NCBI RefSeq assembly: GCF_003339815.1
Contig: NZ_PPTT01000022.1
Location: 1 to 64,000 of the forward strand
From: Eggerthella sinensis
Lineage (GTDB): Bacteria > Actinomycetota > Coriobacteriia > Coriobacteriales > Eggerthellaceae
Direction of reading: 5' to 3'
DNA length: 64,000 bases
The position numbers and the translations under genes were made by a program. This document shows positions 49,135 through 57,574 of this stretch, piece by piece (position 1 is the first letter of the stretch; each line of letters begins with the position of its first letter). Below the pieces are notes generated by a model that worked only from the letters and a program-made list of their open reading frames with translations, was not told the DNA's origin and did not search any database.

Positions 49135-50556
49135 ATGGAGAATCCCGACGGCCATACAGGGGAGCAGGCCGCCCCTCCCGATTTGCTGCGCGACGCCCAA
49201 CGGCGCCTTGTCGAGCTGCGCTATCTGTCGCTGTGCTTCTTCGGATTCGCGTTCGTGCGCGCGTGGGACGACGTCTCGTTCGCGCGCTTCGCCGGGTTGT
49301 TCCCGGACAGCCCCTTGTTCGGGCAGGATATCATGAACCTGGGCATGCTGCCCGTGTTCGTAGTGTGCGTGGTCGCCGCGCGGAAACTGGCGCCGCTGTA
49401 CCAGCGACGGGCGCTCGTGATTGCGGCTCCCGTGTTCATGATCGTGTCGGTGCTGCTGGTCGAGGCCGCCGGCGTGCTTCCTGCGTTCGCCCTCCCGCTC
49501 ATCGTGACGGCTGCCGTGACGGCCGGTTTGGGCGCGGCGCTCTCCATCCTGCAATGGGCCGAGCTGCAAAGCTGCCTCAACCCGTTCCAGATCGTGCTGT
49601 ACGTGTCGGGCGCGTTCTTCTTCGGCTCGGTCATCAGTTGGATGACGCTGGGCATGGGCGAGTCGCGCCTGCTCGTGGCCATGTTGGCGTTGCCGCTGCT
49701 GTCGTACGCGTGCCTGAAGGTGGGGTTCTCGAAAATCCCCGAGGTCGATTTGCCGAAGCACACGTGGGGCAAGCTGCGCTTTCCGTGGAAGCTGGTCATC
49801 GTGCTGGGCGTGTACGAATTCGTGCTCGGCGTGAAGCAGGGCGCGGCGACGTTCCAGAACGACCTGTTCATCCTCGGCGTGATGCTGGCTTCGGCCATCC
49901 TCTTCGTGGTGGCCTACTTCTTCTCGCACAAGTTCGACTTCACGCGCGTGTACCGCACGCCGTTCGTGCTCATGGTGTGCGGGCTGCTGGCCACGCTGCT
50001 GTCGTTCTCGTCGAGCAGCGTGGTGTCCGACGTGCTCGTGTCGGCCGGCTATGCGTTCATGTTCCTCACGCTCACCGTGCTGCTGTGCGACCTGTCGCAT
50101 CGCTACGGCGTGTCGGCGGAGCTGCTGTGCGGCATCGAGGAGTTGGTGATGTTCACCAGCATGGGCGGCCATCTGGTAGCGGAAAACCTGCCCGTCGACG
50201 ACGTGGCCGTGTCGGTGGTGCTCGTGATCCTCGTGGTGGTGGCCAGCATGGTGCTGCTGTCCGAGCGCGAATACTCGCGGTGGGGCGCGTCGTTCTTCGG
50301 CGTAGGGAAGCTGGCGCAAGACGGCGACGAGCAGGGCCGTTTCGCCGCCCGCTGCACCGAACTGGGCGAGCAGTACCGCCTGAGCCCTCGCGAAAAGGAA
50401 GTGTTCCAACTGCTGGCCCTCGGCAAAACCGCCGCCGACATCGAACGCGAGCTGTACATCGCGAACGGCACCCTCAAGTCCCACACTCGCCGCATCTACC
50501 AGAAGCTGGACATCCACAGCAGAGTGGAGTTAGAAGAGATGCTGAAGGCGGAGTAG
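49135..50556 (+). CDS. Membrane-embedded LuxR-family regulator
   Basis: This 473-residue protein has about twelve membrane segments and a C-terminal LuxR DNA-binding domain: YRLSPREKEVFQLLALGKTA, then IERELYIANGTLKSHTRRIYQKLDIHSRVELEEML. It has no receiver domain. It is divergent from the FMN/FAD reductase gene at 46951 (246-base gap) and is its likely inducer or repressor. The start lies 6 bases after TACAAT, implying a leaderless mRNA. It is the third member of this regulator type in the window, each beside a flavin reductase. Confidence 0.9.
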   Translation: MENPDGHTGEQAAPPDLLRDAQRRLVELRYLSLCFFGFAFVRAWDDVSFARFAGLFPDSPLFGQDIMNLGMLPVFVVCVVAARKLAPLYQRRALVIAAPVFMIVSVLLVEAAGVLPAFALPLIVTAAVTAGLGAALSILQWAELQSCLNPFQIVLYVSGAFFFGSVISWMTLGMGESRLLVAMLALPLLSYACLKVGFSKIPEVDLPKHTWGKLRFPWKLVIVLGVYEFVLGVKQGAATFQNDLFILGVMLASAILFVVAYFFSHKFDFTRVYRTPFVLMVCGLLATLLSFSSSSVVSDVLVSAGYAFMFLTLTVLLCDLSHRYGVSAELLCGIEELVMFTSMGGHLVAENLPVDDVAVSVVLVILVVVASMVLLSEREYSRWGASFFGVGKLAQDGDEQGRFAARCTELGEQYRLSPREKEVFQLLALGKTAADIERELYIANGTLKSHTRRIYQKLDIHSRVELEEMLKAE

Positions 50557-50724
50557 AGCCACCCTTTTTTCATGGCGCGCCCAAGCGCATGCCTGACCTA
50601 CTGAGCCCCGCGCGCCTACCACTTAACCCGCAGGTCCCCCAAAAAGCCCGCGCGCAGGCCCATTCGCCACACACCTTCCTGCGGGCAAGGGGTGGGGGCG
50701 GAGCACCTCCACTTATGTCTTAAA

Positions 50725-50739
50725 TGAGAATTAGTATCA
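50725..50739. promoter_or_regulatory. Fur/PerR-type operator candidate upstream of katA
   Basis: TGAGAAT-T-AGTATCA matches the 7-1-7 Fur-family pattern (TGATAAT-n-ATTATCA) with one mismatch per half. It overlaps a 10-base direct repeat AATTAGTATC/AATTAGTATT (50729-50748). The surrounding sequence is unusually AT-rich for the window. The earlier part of the gap (50557-50720) has only a distant CCCGCAGG/CCTGCGGG pairing. Confidence 0.6.
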
Positions 50740-50842
50740 ATTAGTATTCCATTACATTACGGAACAAGGTATCGTGATCTCCATCAAACAACACGCCGCA
50801 GCGCGCAGGATGCGTCGGCGGCAAGAGGGAAAGGCTTACGGC

Positions 50843-52396
50843 ATGGCCGATCACATCGATACCACCAAGCTCACCAACGAAGCAGGCAACCCCGTTGCCG
50901 ACAACAACCATACCCTCACGGCGGGCGAGCGCGGCCCCATGATGCTCCAGGATAACTGGATGATCGAGAAGCTGGCGCACTTCGACCGCGAGGTCATCCC
51001 CGAGCGACGCATGCACGCGAAGGGCTCCGGCGCGTACGGCACGTTCAAAGTGACGGGCGACATCAGCACGTACACGAAGGCGAAGGTGTTCCAGCCGGGT
51101 GCCGAGTCCGAGGTGTTCGTCCGCTTCTCCACCGTGGCAGGCGAGCGCGGCGCGGCCGACGCCGAGCGCGACATCCGCGGCTTCGCCATGAAGTTCTACA
51201 CGCCCGACGGCAACTGGGACCTCGTGGGCAACAACACGCCCGTGTTCTTCCTGCGCGACCCCAAGAAGTTCATCGACCTCAACCACGTGGTGAAGCGCGA
51301 CCCGCATACCAACATGCACTCCGCGCAGAGCAACTGGGACTTCTGGTCGAGCTTGCCCGAGGCGCTGCATCAGGTGACCATCGTCATGTCCGACCGCGGC
51401 ATCCCGGCCAGCTACCGTCACATGCACGGCTTCGGCAGCCACACGTTCAGCCTGATCAACGAGGATAACGAGCGCGTGTGGGTGAAGTTCCACCTCAAGA
51501 CCCAGCAGGGCATCAAGAACCTCACCGACGAAGAGGCCGGCCAGATCATCGCGGGCGACCGCGAGAGCCATCAGCGCGACCTGTTCAACGCCATCGAGCG
51601 CGGCGAGTTCCCGAAGTGGACGTTCTCCATCCAGGTGATGGACGAGGCCACGGCGAAGAACTACAAGGAGAACCCGTTCGACATCACGAAGACGTGGAGC
51701 CACAAGGAGTTCCCGCTCATCGAGGTGGGCGAGCTCGAGCTGAACCGCAACCCGCAGAACTACTTCGCCGAGGTCGAGCAGGCCGCGTTCGCGCCGACGC
51801 ACCTCGTGCCGGGCATCGGCCTGTCGCCCGACAAGCTGCTGCAGGGCCGCTTGTTCGCATACGGCGACGCGCAGCGTTATCGCCTGGGCGTGAACCACAA
51901 CCACATCCCGGTCAACAAGCCGCGGTGCCCGTACGCCGAGTTCCATCGCGACGGCATGATGCGCACGGACGGCAACTTCGGCGACACCATCGGCTACGAG
52001 CCCAACAGCTACGGGCAGTGGCAGCAGCAGGCCGACGCGGCCGAGCCGCCGCTGGACCTCTTCGGTCCTATGGACGCTTGGGACCCCGCGGATGACCCCA
52101 CCGACGACACGTTCTACCAGCCGGGCGACCTCTATCGCCTGATGGAAGAGCCGCAGCGCGCTGCGCTGATCGACAATACGGCCCGCAACATGGACGGCGT
52201 CACCGAGAACATCCGCCTGCGTCACGCGGCCCATTGCTACAAGGCCGATCCCGAGTACGGCACCCGTTTGGCTGAGGCGCTGGGCGTGGATCAGGCGCGC
52301 GTCGTGGAGCTTGCCGCGATGACCCACGAAGACCGCATGGCCGCCACCGGCCAGCAGGTTCCGGCCCGCAAGAAGGGCGGCGAGATTAGAGCGTAG
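50843..52396 (+). CDS. katA: Monofunctional haem catalase
   Basis: This 517-residue clade-type catalase decomposes hydrogen peroxide. It has the catalytic His58 in [28 protein letters not shown], the Asn-containing [15 protein letters not shown], and [10 protein letters not shown]. The proximal haem ligand is Tyr340 in [17 protein letters not shown] 50843 is chosen (AAAGG upstream, [10 protein letters not shown] start). The frame stays open to 50774, but that part is basic and unlike catalase. A Fur/PerR-like box about 100 bases upstream suggests peroxide- or iron-controlled expression. Confidence 0.96.
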   Translation: MADHIDTTKLTNEAGNPVADNNHTLTAGERGPMMLQDNWMIEKLAHFDREVIPERRMHAKGSGAYGTFKVTGDISTYTKAKVFQPGAESEVFVRFSTVAGERGAADAERDIRGFAMKFYTPDGNWDLVGNNTPVFFLRDPKKFIDLNHVVKRDPHTNMHSAQSNWDFWSSLPEALHQVTIVMSDRGIPASYRHMHGFGSHTFSLINEDNERVWVKFHLKTQQGIKNLTDEEAGQIIAGDRESHQRDLFNAIERGEFPKWTFSIQVMDEATAKNYKENPFDITKTWSHKEFPLIEVGELELNRNPQNYFAEVEQAAFAPTHLVPGIGLSPDKLLQGRLFAYGDAQRYRLGVNHNHIPVNKPRCPYAEFHRDGMMRTDGNFGDTIGYEPNSYGQWQQQADAAEPPLDLFGPMDAWDPADDPTDDTFYQPGDLYRLMEEPQRAALIDNTARNMDGVTENIRLRHAAHCYKADPEYGTRLAEALGVDQARVVELAAMTHEDRMAATGQQVPARKKGGEIRA

Positions 52397-52526
52397 CCTC
52401 TAGCCCCCCCCCTCGCCTTTGGCGCGGGGTGACGCGTGCGACCGGTGCATCATCCACCGTGCCCATCGCACGCCGCACCCCGCACGAATCGGCGCGGCAC
52501 AACCCTGCCGGTCCGCAGGCGGTACC

Positions 52527-52568
52527 CGCGCCAATACGTGGCCGCAAGAGGCACCTCGCGCCAATACG
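52527..52568. repeat. Pair of 12-bp direct repeats
   Basis: CGCGCCAATACG occurs at 52527-52538 and 52557-52568, a 30-base spacing, in the gap between katA and its terminator. Only two copies exist. The rest of 52397-52735 holds the terminator and no convincing gene. Confidence 0.6.
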
Positions 52569-52585
52569 CTCGCTCTTCCGCATAC

Positions 52586-52626
52586 GGCCGCTTCTGCTCA
52601 TCCCTCTTGCAGAAGCGGCCCGTTTT
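52586..52626 (+). terminator. Intrinsic terminator downstream of katA
   Basis: GGCCGCTTCTG/CAGAAGCGGCC (52586-52596, 52610-52620) forms an 11-bp stem with a 13-base loop, followed by CGTTTT. It lies 190 bases past the katA stop. Confidence 0.88.
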
Positions 52627-52735
52627 ATTTCGCGTTGGAACCGTTGCGTGATCAGCGCCGTCACAGATCGCGCGCCTCGCGCCGCGCACGCCTTCGCTCG
52701 GCGTACGCTGATCCTTTCAGGCGAAAGGAGTCATC

Positions 52736-52957
52736 ATGCGCGAGATATCTGGTTTGGCAAAGTTCGGCTACTTCTGCGTGGGCCTGTTCGGCGGCCTCTT
52801 CGGCGTGCTTGCGGCGTGGTTCATGGGCAAGGACGGATGGGGCTGGAGCGAGGGCGGCAAGCTGTTCGCCTGGTTCGGCTGCCTGTTCTGGCTCATCGTG
52901 TGGGTCATCATGGTAATCACCGGCGGCATCGCGACGCTGCTCGGCGCGATATTCTAG
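52736..52957 (+). CDS. Small two-helix membrane protein, unknown function
   Basis: This 73-residue protein has two membrane segments (FGYFCVGLFGGLFGVLAAWFM, then AWFGCLFWLIVWVIMVITGG) joined by a short KDGWGWSEGGK loop. GAAAGGAGTCATC before the ATG is a strong translation signal. Its last 41 bases overlap the end of the convergent M6 protease gene. I recognise no family. Gly- and Trp-rich helices suggest helix packing or oligomerisation. Confidence 0.75.
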   Translation: MREISGLAKFGYFCVGLFGGLFGVLAAWFMGKDGWGWSEGGKLFAWFGCLFWLIVWVIMVITGGIATLLGAIF

Positions 52958-55727
52958 CACCCACCAGCGCGAGCCCTGCGCAGAGCGCGAGCGACGCCGC
53001 AACGCGCCCACCTGCGTGGTCTCCCGTGTGAGCGAGGGGCTTGGCAACTGGCGTGGTGGCCGCCGGGCTCGCGTTCGCGGCTTTCTGCTCGAACACGGCG
53101 AACGGCGACAGCTCGTCGACGCTCATACGTGCGCGACCGTTCTGCACGGTGGTTTTCGCCCGTTCGACCGTGCCGTCGGCTTTCCCGTGGGCGAACCACA
53201 GCGTCTTGCCCTCGTACGCTGCACCAACCGTAAAGGTGACGGACAGCTTGCCGGTATGCGCCACGGCTTCGCCTGCCGCGTTCACCACGGCCACGTTCGC
53301 GCCCGCAACAAGCCCTCCAACCTGGTCGGATGCCGCCGCAAGCTCGGCAACCTGCTCGTCGCTCAGCGCCGAAAGCGCCACGGACGCCTCGTCGTCTGTC
53401 GAAAACGCTCCTGCAACTTCGACGGTCGTGTCGCCGAGGGACGCGGACAGCGCGCGCTGCGCGTAGCGGCCTTCCACGCTCACGGCGGCTGTCGGCACGC
53501 CCTCCTCGCCTGCATACGCCGCCCGCACCGTGTATGAAACGGGCGCGTCTCCGATGTTTTCGGGGAAGGCTATCGTGGCCGTACGCGCGGACGGATCATC
53601 GGACGGGTCGCTGCTTGCGGTGGCCCAGGCGTCCGCGATGCGCGTGCCCGCCTCGTCGTAGACGCGCAGCTCCACGCCGTCGAAAAGATTCTGTCCCGCG
53701 ACGACGAATTCGATCGTTCCACCCTCCCGGCCCAACGTGGTGACCTCGGGCGTCAGCGACGTCACCTGCGCTTCGGGCATGTCCACCGTCACCTTCATGA
53801 CGTCGGACGCGTCGTCGTCCACAACCAAGGCGATGCCGGACGCGATGCGATCGGCGGGCGCCGCGCAGCCGTTGTGCAGCAGGGGCGATAGCTCGTCCAG
53901 GTCGAATGCGGCGAAGGTGTCGGCGTTGTAGAAAGGCCGGTACATGAGCGGCGAGTTGTCGTACGCCGGCAGCTCCAGATAGACGGGCATGACGCCGGGT
54001 CGGTGGTCGACGGTGTTCACGGTATTCTGGAGGGAGGGGTCGGCGGCTTGCAGGTCCCGCTCGCTCGTGATGGTCTGGTCGATGTGCCAAACCACAATGC
54101 CGGCAGTGTCGCTGTAGAAGGCCGGGTCGCCCTCATCGCCCGCATCGCGATAATAGGTGGTCAGTCCCTTGTCGAAGCTCTCGTACTGACGGTTCTCCAC
54201 GAGGAAGTATTCCCCGTCGGAGGACGTGGGGATGCGCAGGCAGCGGTATCCGTTCTCGCTCCAAAACGAGGAAACGTCGTAGGTGCCGTCGACGGCCACC
54301 GTGGTCGGCTCGATGTAGCCGAGCGTTTCCAGGCAGTACGCATCCATGCTACTGGGCGCGAAGGCAAGCGTTCCGTCGTCTTCGGTCCATCTTCCCCAGC
54401 TGCCGGTTGCCATCAGGCTTGCTGCGTACACGTCGTATGGTATCCACGGATATGTCCCGATGGTGGCATCGGGGTCGGAGGCGGTTGCATTGACGTCGTA
54501 CAGATCGGGAAGCCCCAGGTAGTGCCCTAATTCGTGCGATACGGTGCCGACGGACATCGGCTGGGCAGGGATGCCCGCATCTTCTGCGTACAGGGTCTCG
54601 CCCATGGTGATGAACGAATCGAGCGCGACGCCGTCAACAACTTCGGGGTGGGGGTTGCTGTCGTCCATGCTTCCCAGGTTCCATTGGAACGCCCAGGTGG
54701 CCGGGCTGCTCGCACCGGCGGACGCCTCGTACCCGGCGTTGATGAACAAGATGCAGGCCTCGGTCTTGTCGAGCACGCCGTTGCTGTTCGTGTCGTAGGC
54801 GGAGAAATCGATGTACGCGGAAGCCTTGTGCAGCGCTTCCGCGTAGGCTTCGCGCATGTCGGCCGCCACGTCCTCTTCGCGTGGCGACTTCCAGTTGCCG
54901 TGGTTGCGATCGAGCGTGACGTGGATGATGCCGTCGCCGGCCTCGTCATACTGGTTGGTGTTGCCGTCCACGCCCTGTGCGCTGGTTTCGGCTGTGGCGG
55001 GCACCCAGGAAAACTGCCCGTTGGACATGGTGGCGTAGAAGTTGGTGATGCTGTACTCGCCGCCGTAGAGCTGCTCGTACCAGTCGTAGTCGTCGCGGTA
55101 GCGCTGATCGGCAGCGGTCCACGTGCCGCCGTTCGCGATGATCTCGGTGTCGTCGGACTCGCCGGTGTCGAAGCCTATCACGATGGTGATGAGCGGCAGC
55201 GAGGTTTCGGTCTGTACCGTCGAGCGCAGGCCGAACGTGCCAGCATCGGACGACCCCTGCGCGGCTTCGATGTCGGCAAGCGTCACGACGTCGCCCGAGC
55301 CGCGCGCAGTGTCGGCGTAGCCCGAACCGCCCAATGCGGCATAGGTTGCCTTGCTCGCATCGCCCGCCAGCGATGCGGCCGTCAGCGCGCTTGCGGGTGC
55401 GGCCTCGTCGGCGCGCGGTCCCAACGACCATGCCGCGCCCTCGTCCACCACGTAGTACCACGTCTGATCGGCGCTGTCCTTCTGCACCAGATGCCCGTCG
55501 GCGGTTTGGACGTAGCTGAAGTGCTCGTCGCCGTGCAGGCTTGCGCGGAACGTCGCGCCGTCGGGTTGAGCGAACCTCTGCTCGATGTCCAACGCGGGCC
55601 CGGCAAGCGCGACGGAAGGGGTCAGGCAGCAGACGAGGGCGACGGCGACGGCAAGGGCCGATGCGCACGGCCACGCAAACGGGACGCGCTTGATCGCGCC
55701 GTCTCTCCGGAACAGGGTGCATCTCAT
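52917..55727 (-). CDS. M6-family secreted metalloprotease with sortase anchor
   Basis: This 936-residue protein has a Sec signal peptide ending near VALA-GPALD and a propeptide-like region. The M6 (immune inhibitor A-like) peptidase domain has zinc motif HELGHYLGLPDLYD (His398, Glu399, His402) and a calcium-loop-like DTNSNGVLDKTE about 75 residues earlier. Ig-like and other beta domains follow. The C-terminus ends with LAHTG (residues 898-902), a hydrophobic helix and a basic tail (RRAASRCRR), a sortase signal that deviates from LPxTG. It would be displayed on the cell wall and cleave host or bacterial proteins. It is divergent from the serpin gene. Only a weak ribosome-binding site is seen. 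Confidence 0.9.
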   Translation of the reverse strand: MRCTLFRRDGAIKRVPFAWPCASALAVAVALVCCLTPSVALAGPALDIEQRFAQPDGATFRASLHGDEHFSYVQTADGHLVQKDSADQTWYYVVDEGAAWSLGPRADEAAPASALTAASLAGDASKATYAALGGSGYADTARGSGDVVTLADIEAAQGSSDAGTFGLRSTVQTETSLPLITIVIGFDTGESDDTEIIANGGTWTAADQRYRDDYDWYEQLYGGEYSITNFYATMSNGQFSWVPATAETSAQGVDGNTNQYDEAGDGIIHVTLDRNHGNWKSPREEDVAADMREAYAEALHKASAYIDFSAYDTNSNGVLDKTEACILFINAGYEASAGASSPATWAFQWNLGSMDDSNPHPEVVDGVALDSFITMGETLYAEDAGIPAQPMSVGTVSHELGHYLGLPDLYDVNATASDPDATIGTYPWIPYDVYAASLMATGSWGRWTEDDGTLAFAPSSMDAYCLETLGYIEPTTVAVDGTYDVSSFWSENGYRCLRIPTSSDGEYFLVENRQYESFDKGLTTYYRDAGDEGDPAFYSDTAGIVVWHIDQTITSERDLQAADPSLQNTVNTVDHRPGVMPVYLELPAYDNSPLMYRPFYNADTFAAFDLDELSPLLHNGCAAPADRIASGIALVVDDDASDVMKVTVDMPEAQVTSLTPEVTTLGREGGTIEFVVAGQNLFDGVELRVYDEAGTRIADAWATASSDPSDDPSARTATIAFPENIGDAPVSYTVRAAYAGEEGVPTAAVSVEGRYAQRALSASLGDTTVEVAGAFSTDDEASVALSALSDEQVAELAAASDQVGGLVAGANVAVVNAAGEAVAHTGKLSVTFTVGAAYEGKTLWFAHGKADGTVERAKTTVQNGRARMSVDELSPFAVFEQKAANASPAATTPVAKPLAHTGDHAGGRVAASLALCAGLALVGARISRRAASRCRR

Positions 55728-55874
55728 GAGGTCTCTTTTCGCAGGCGTTACACGTACGTCGCGGGTAGCGTATCACAGGAAGCGGAGCTATGGCGGGATG
55801 GTATTCCCGACAATTCGGCGGGCTCGATCGTGTTACCCTTTGACGGATCGAGCCGCCCGACGAAGGGAACCCTC

Positions 55875-57242
55875 ATGAACCGAAGTGCGCATCGGGGCGA
55901 CAGCCTCACCTGGAAAACCACGGCGATGGCTGCGGTGCTTGTCGCGTTGGTGGCGGCTGCGGCGCTGCTCTCGGCTTGCGCCCAGGACAAGCCCAACGGC
56001 GCAGCCGGCCAGTTCGCCGTCGCATCGCCGGCCATACCGCAGAAGGCTGCGGAAGACGATCCCGATTCGTGGCTGAACACGCTTGAGGAAAATCCCGTCG
56101 ACCAGGCGTTCGTCGATTCGCTTTCGGCGTTCGCGTATCGCAGCTCGGCCTCGGTGCTCGGCGGCGACGCTTCGGCCGATGCCCCTGCCGACACGCCTGT
56201 GAACCGCACGTATTCCCCGCTCAGCCTGTACTACGCGCTCGCACTTGCCAACGAAGGCACGGCGGGCGCCACGGCCGACGAGATCGGCGCCGTGCTCGGC
56301 GCGCCCGCGGGCGCGGACGTGGCGCAGCAGTGCGGCAACCTGTTCCGCACGCTCGCAACCGACCCGTTCTCCACCGTCGACCTGGCGAACTCCATCTGGA
56401 TGGCGAAGGGCAATCCCTTCGAGCAGTCGTTCATCGACACGGCGGTGCAGCAGTTCTACGCCACGCCGTTCTCGGTGGAATTCGGCACCGACGCCACCGA
56501 CCAGGCCATCGCCGCGTGGATTGCCGAGAACACGGGCGGCACCATCGAGCCCGACGTGAAAACCGACAGCGACCTGCTGCTGTCCATCATCAACACCATC
56601 TACTTCAAGGGCGGCTGGACCGACACCTTCGACACCTCGAACACCGCGCCCGCCACCTTCCATGCTGCTTCGGGCGACGTCGAGACCGACTTCATGACGC
56701 AGCGCATCGACCAGCTGGCGAACTTCCGGCGCACCGACGACTTCCTGCGCGCCAGCCTCGGGTTCACGGGCGGCGCCACGATGACGTTCGTCTTGCCGTC
56801 CGAGGGCGTAACGCCCGCCGATCTGCTGGCCGATGAGCAGCGCCTGTCTGCCGCCTTCGAAGTCGACGCGAACAAGGACGAGTACGGCTTCGTCACCTAC
56901 GTGGTGCCGAAAGCCACGTTCGACACCACGTTCGACCTCATCCCGGCGCTCGAGCGCCTGGGCATGCAGACCCCCTTCAGCGACGAGGCCGACTTCTCCA
57001 AGCTCACGTCCACGCCGGCCTATATTTCCATGGTGAAGCAGGAAAGCCACGTGAGCTGGGACGAAGAGGGCGCCGAGGCCAGCGCGTACACGAACATCGG
57101 CATCAGCGAGATGTCCGCGATGGCCCCCGAAGGCGAAGAGGTCGAGCTGCGCCTCGACCGCCCCTTCCTCTTCCAGATCACGTCGTCCCAGGGCATTCCG
57201 CTGTTCATAGGCGTCTGCGGCAACCCCGCCGAAACAGCGTAG
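55875..57242 (+). CDS. Lipoprotein serpin (serine protease inhibitor)
   Basis: This 455-residue protein has a lipobox ending at Cys35 and a full serpin fold. Marks include NRTYSPLSLYYALALANEGTAGATADEIGAVLG, ANSIWMAKG, IINTIYFKGGWTDTFD, FMTQ and C-terminal DRPFLFQITSSQGIPLFIGV. The reactive loop hinge is EEGAEASAYT (residues 397-406). Counting from Gly399 as P15 gives Met413-Ser414 at P1-P1', the same pair as human alpha-1-antitrypsin. Small hinge residues predict an inhibitory serpin, with elastase-type proteases as likely targets. AAGGGAAC precedes the ATG at 55875. Confidence 0.94.
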   Translation: MNRSAHRGDSLTWKTTAMAAVLVALVAAAALLSACAQDKPNGAAGQFAVASPAIPQKAAEDDPDSWLNTLEENPVDQAFVDSLSAFAYRSSASVLGGDASADAPADTPVNRTYSPLSLYYALALANEGTAGATADEIGAVLGAPAGADVAQQCGNLFRTLATDPFSTVDLANSIWMAKGNPFEQSFIDTAVQQFYATPFSVEFGTDATDQAIAAWIAENTGGTIEPDVKTDSDLLLSIINTIYFKGGWTDTFDTSNTAPATFHAASGDVETDFMTQRIDQLANFRRTDDFLRASLGFTGGATMTFVLPSEGVTPADLLADEQRLSAAFEVDANKDEYGFVTYVVPKATFDTTFDLIPALERLGMQTPFSDEADFSKLTSTPAYISMVKQESHVSWDEEGAEASAYTNIGISEMSAMAPEGEEVELRLDRPFLFQITSSQGIPLFIGVCGNPAETA

Positions 57243-57253
57243 CGCCATGCAAA

Positions 57254-57281
57254 AAAGCCCCCGGTTGATACCGGGGGCTTT
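57254..57281. terminator. Bidirectional intrinsic terminator
   Basis: AAAGCCCCCGG/CCGGGGGCTTT (57254-57264, 57271-57281) has a 6-base loop, with a short T run to the right and six T residues on the reverse strand. It serves the serpin gene and the opposing tRNA gene. Confidence 0.92.
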
Positions 57282-57291
57282 CGTTTGCGGA

Positions 57292-57374
57292 TGGTGCCCG
57301 AGGCGGGATTTGAACCCGCACGTCTAGGACAACGGTTTTTGAGACCGCCGCGTCTGCCATTCCGCCACTCGGGC
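57292..57374 (-). tRNA. tRNA-Leu (anticodon CAA)
   Basis: On the reverse strand the acceptor is GCCCGAG/CTCGGGC and the anticodon stem is GCGGT/ACCGT around CTCAAAA (anticodon CAA). A class II variable arm, T loop GGGTTCAAATCCC and encoded CCA (57294-57292) complete it. It reads UUG codons. The flank from 57375 to 57574 contains no further gene. Confidence 0.96.
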
Positions 57375-57574
57375 GCAACACGAAAGTATACCGGATGCCC
57401 CGTAAACCGTCGAGCAGAAATACCAGCGTTCGGCGACAATCACTCAACATATGCATGATGCGCTGGCATGTCGATTCGGCAACGGTCATAATGGAACGAT
57501 CTTCGCCGCGCGGCCTGATGGCTGCGCCGGCACCCTAACGCGCCACGCGCATTGAGAGTCGGGAGGCATCATCT

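Noticed and set aside
46951-50517. A single 1188-codon minus-strand open frame covering the FMN/FAD reductase and the sequence opposite the LuxR gene
   Set aside because: Only the part from 48888 down has a Tat start, a ribosome-binding site and domain matches. The upstream part is His/Arg/Gln-rich antisense of the LuxR gene, as expected from high GC.
50774-50842. A longer N-terminus for the catalase
   Set aside because: The extra 23 residues are basic and unlike catalases. The ATG at 50843 has a ribosome-binding site and the expected start.
52527-52568. Possible CRISPR or repeat array
   Set aside because: There are only two 12-bp copies at 30-base spacing, with no further units and no cas genes in the window.
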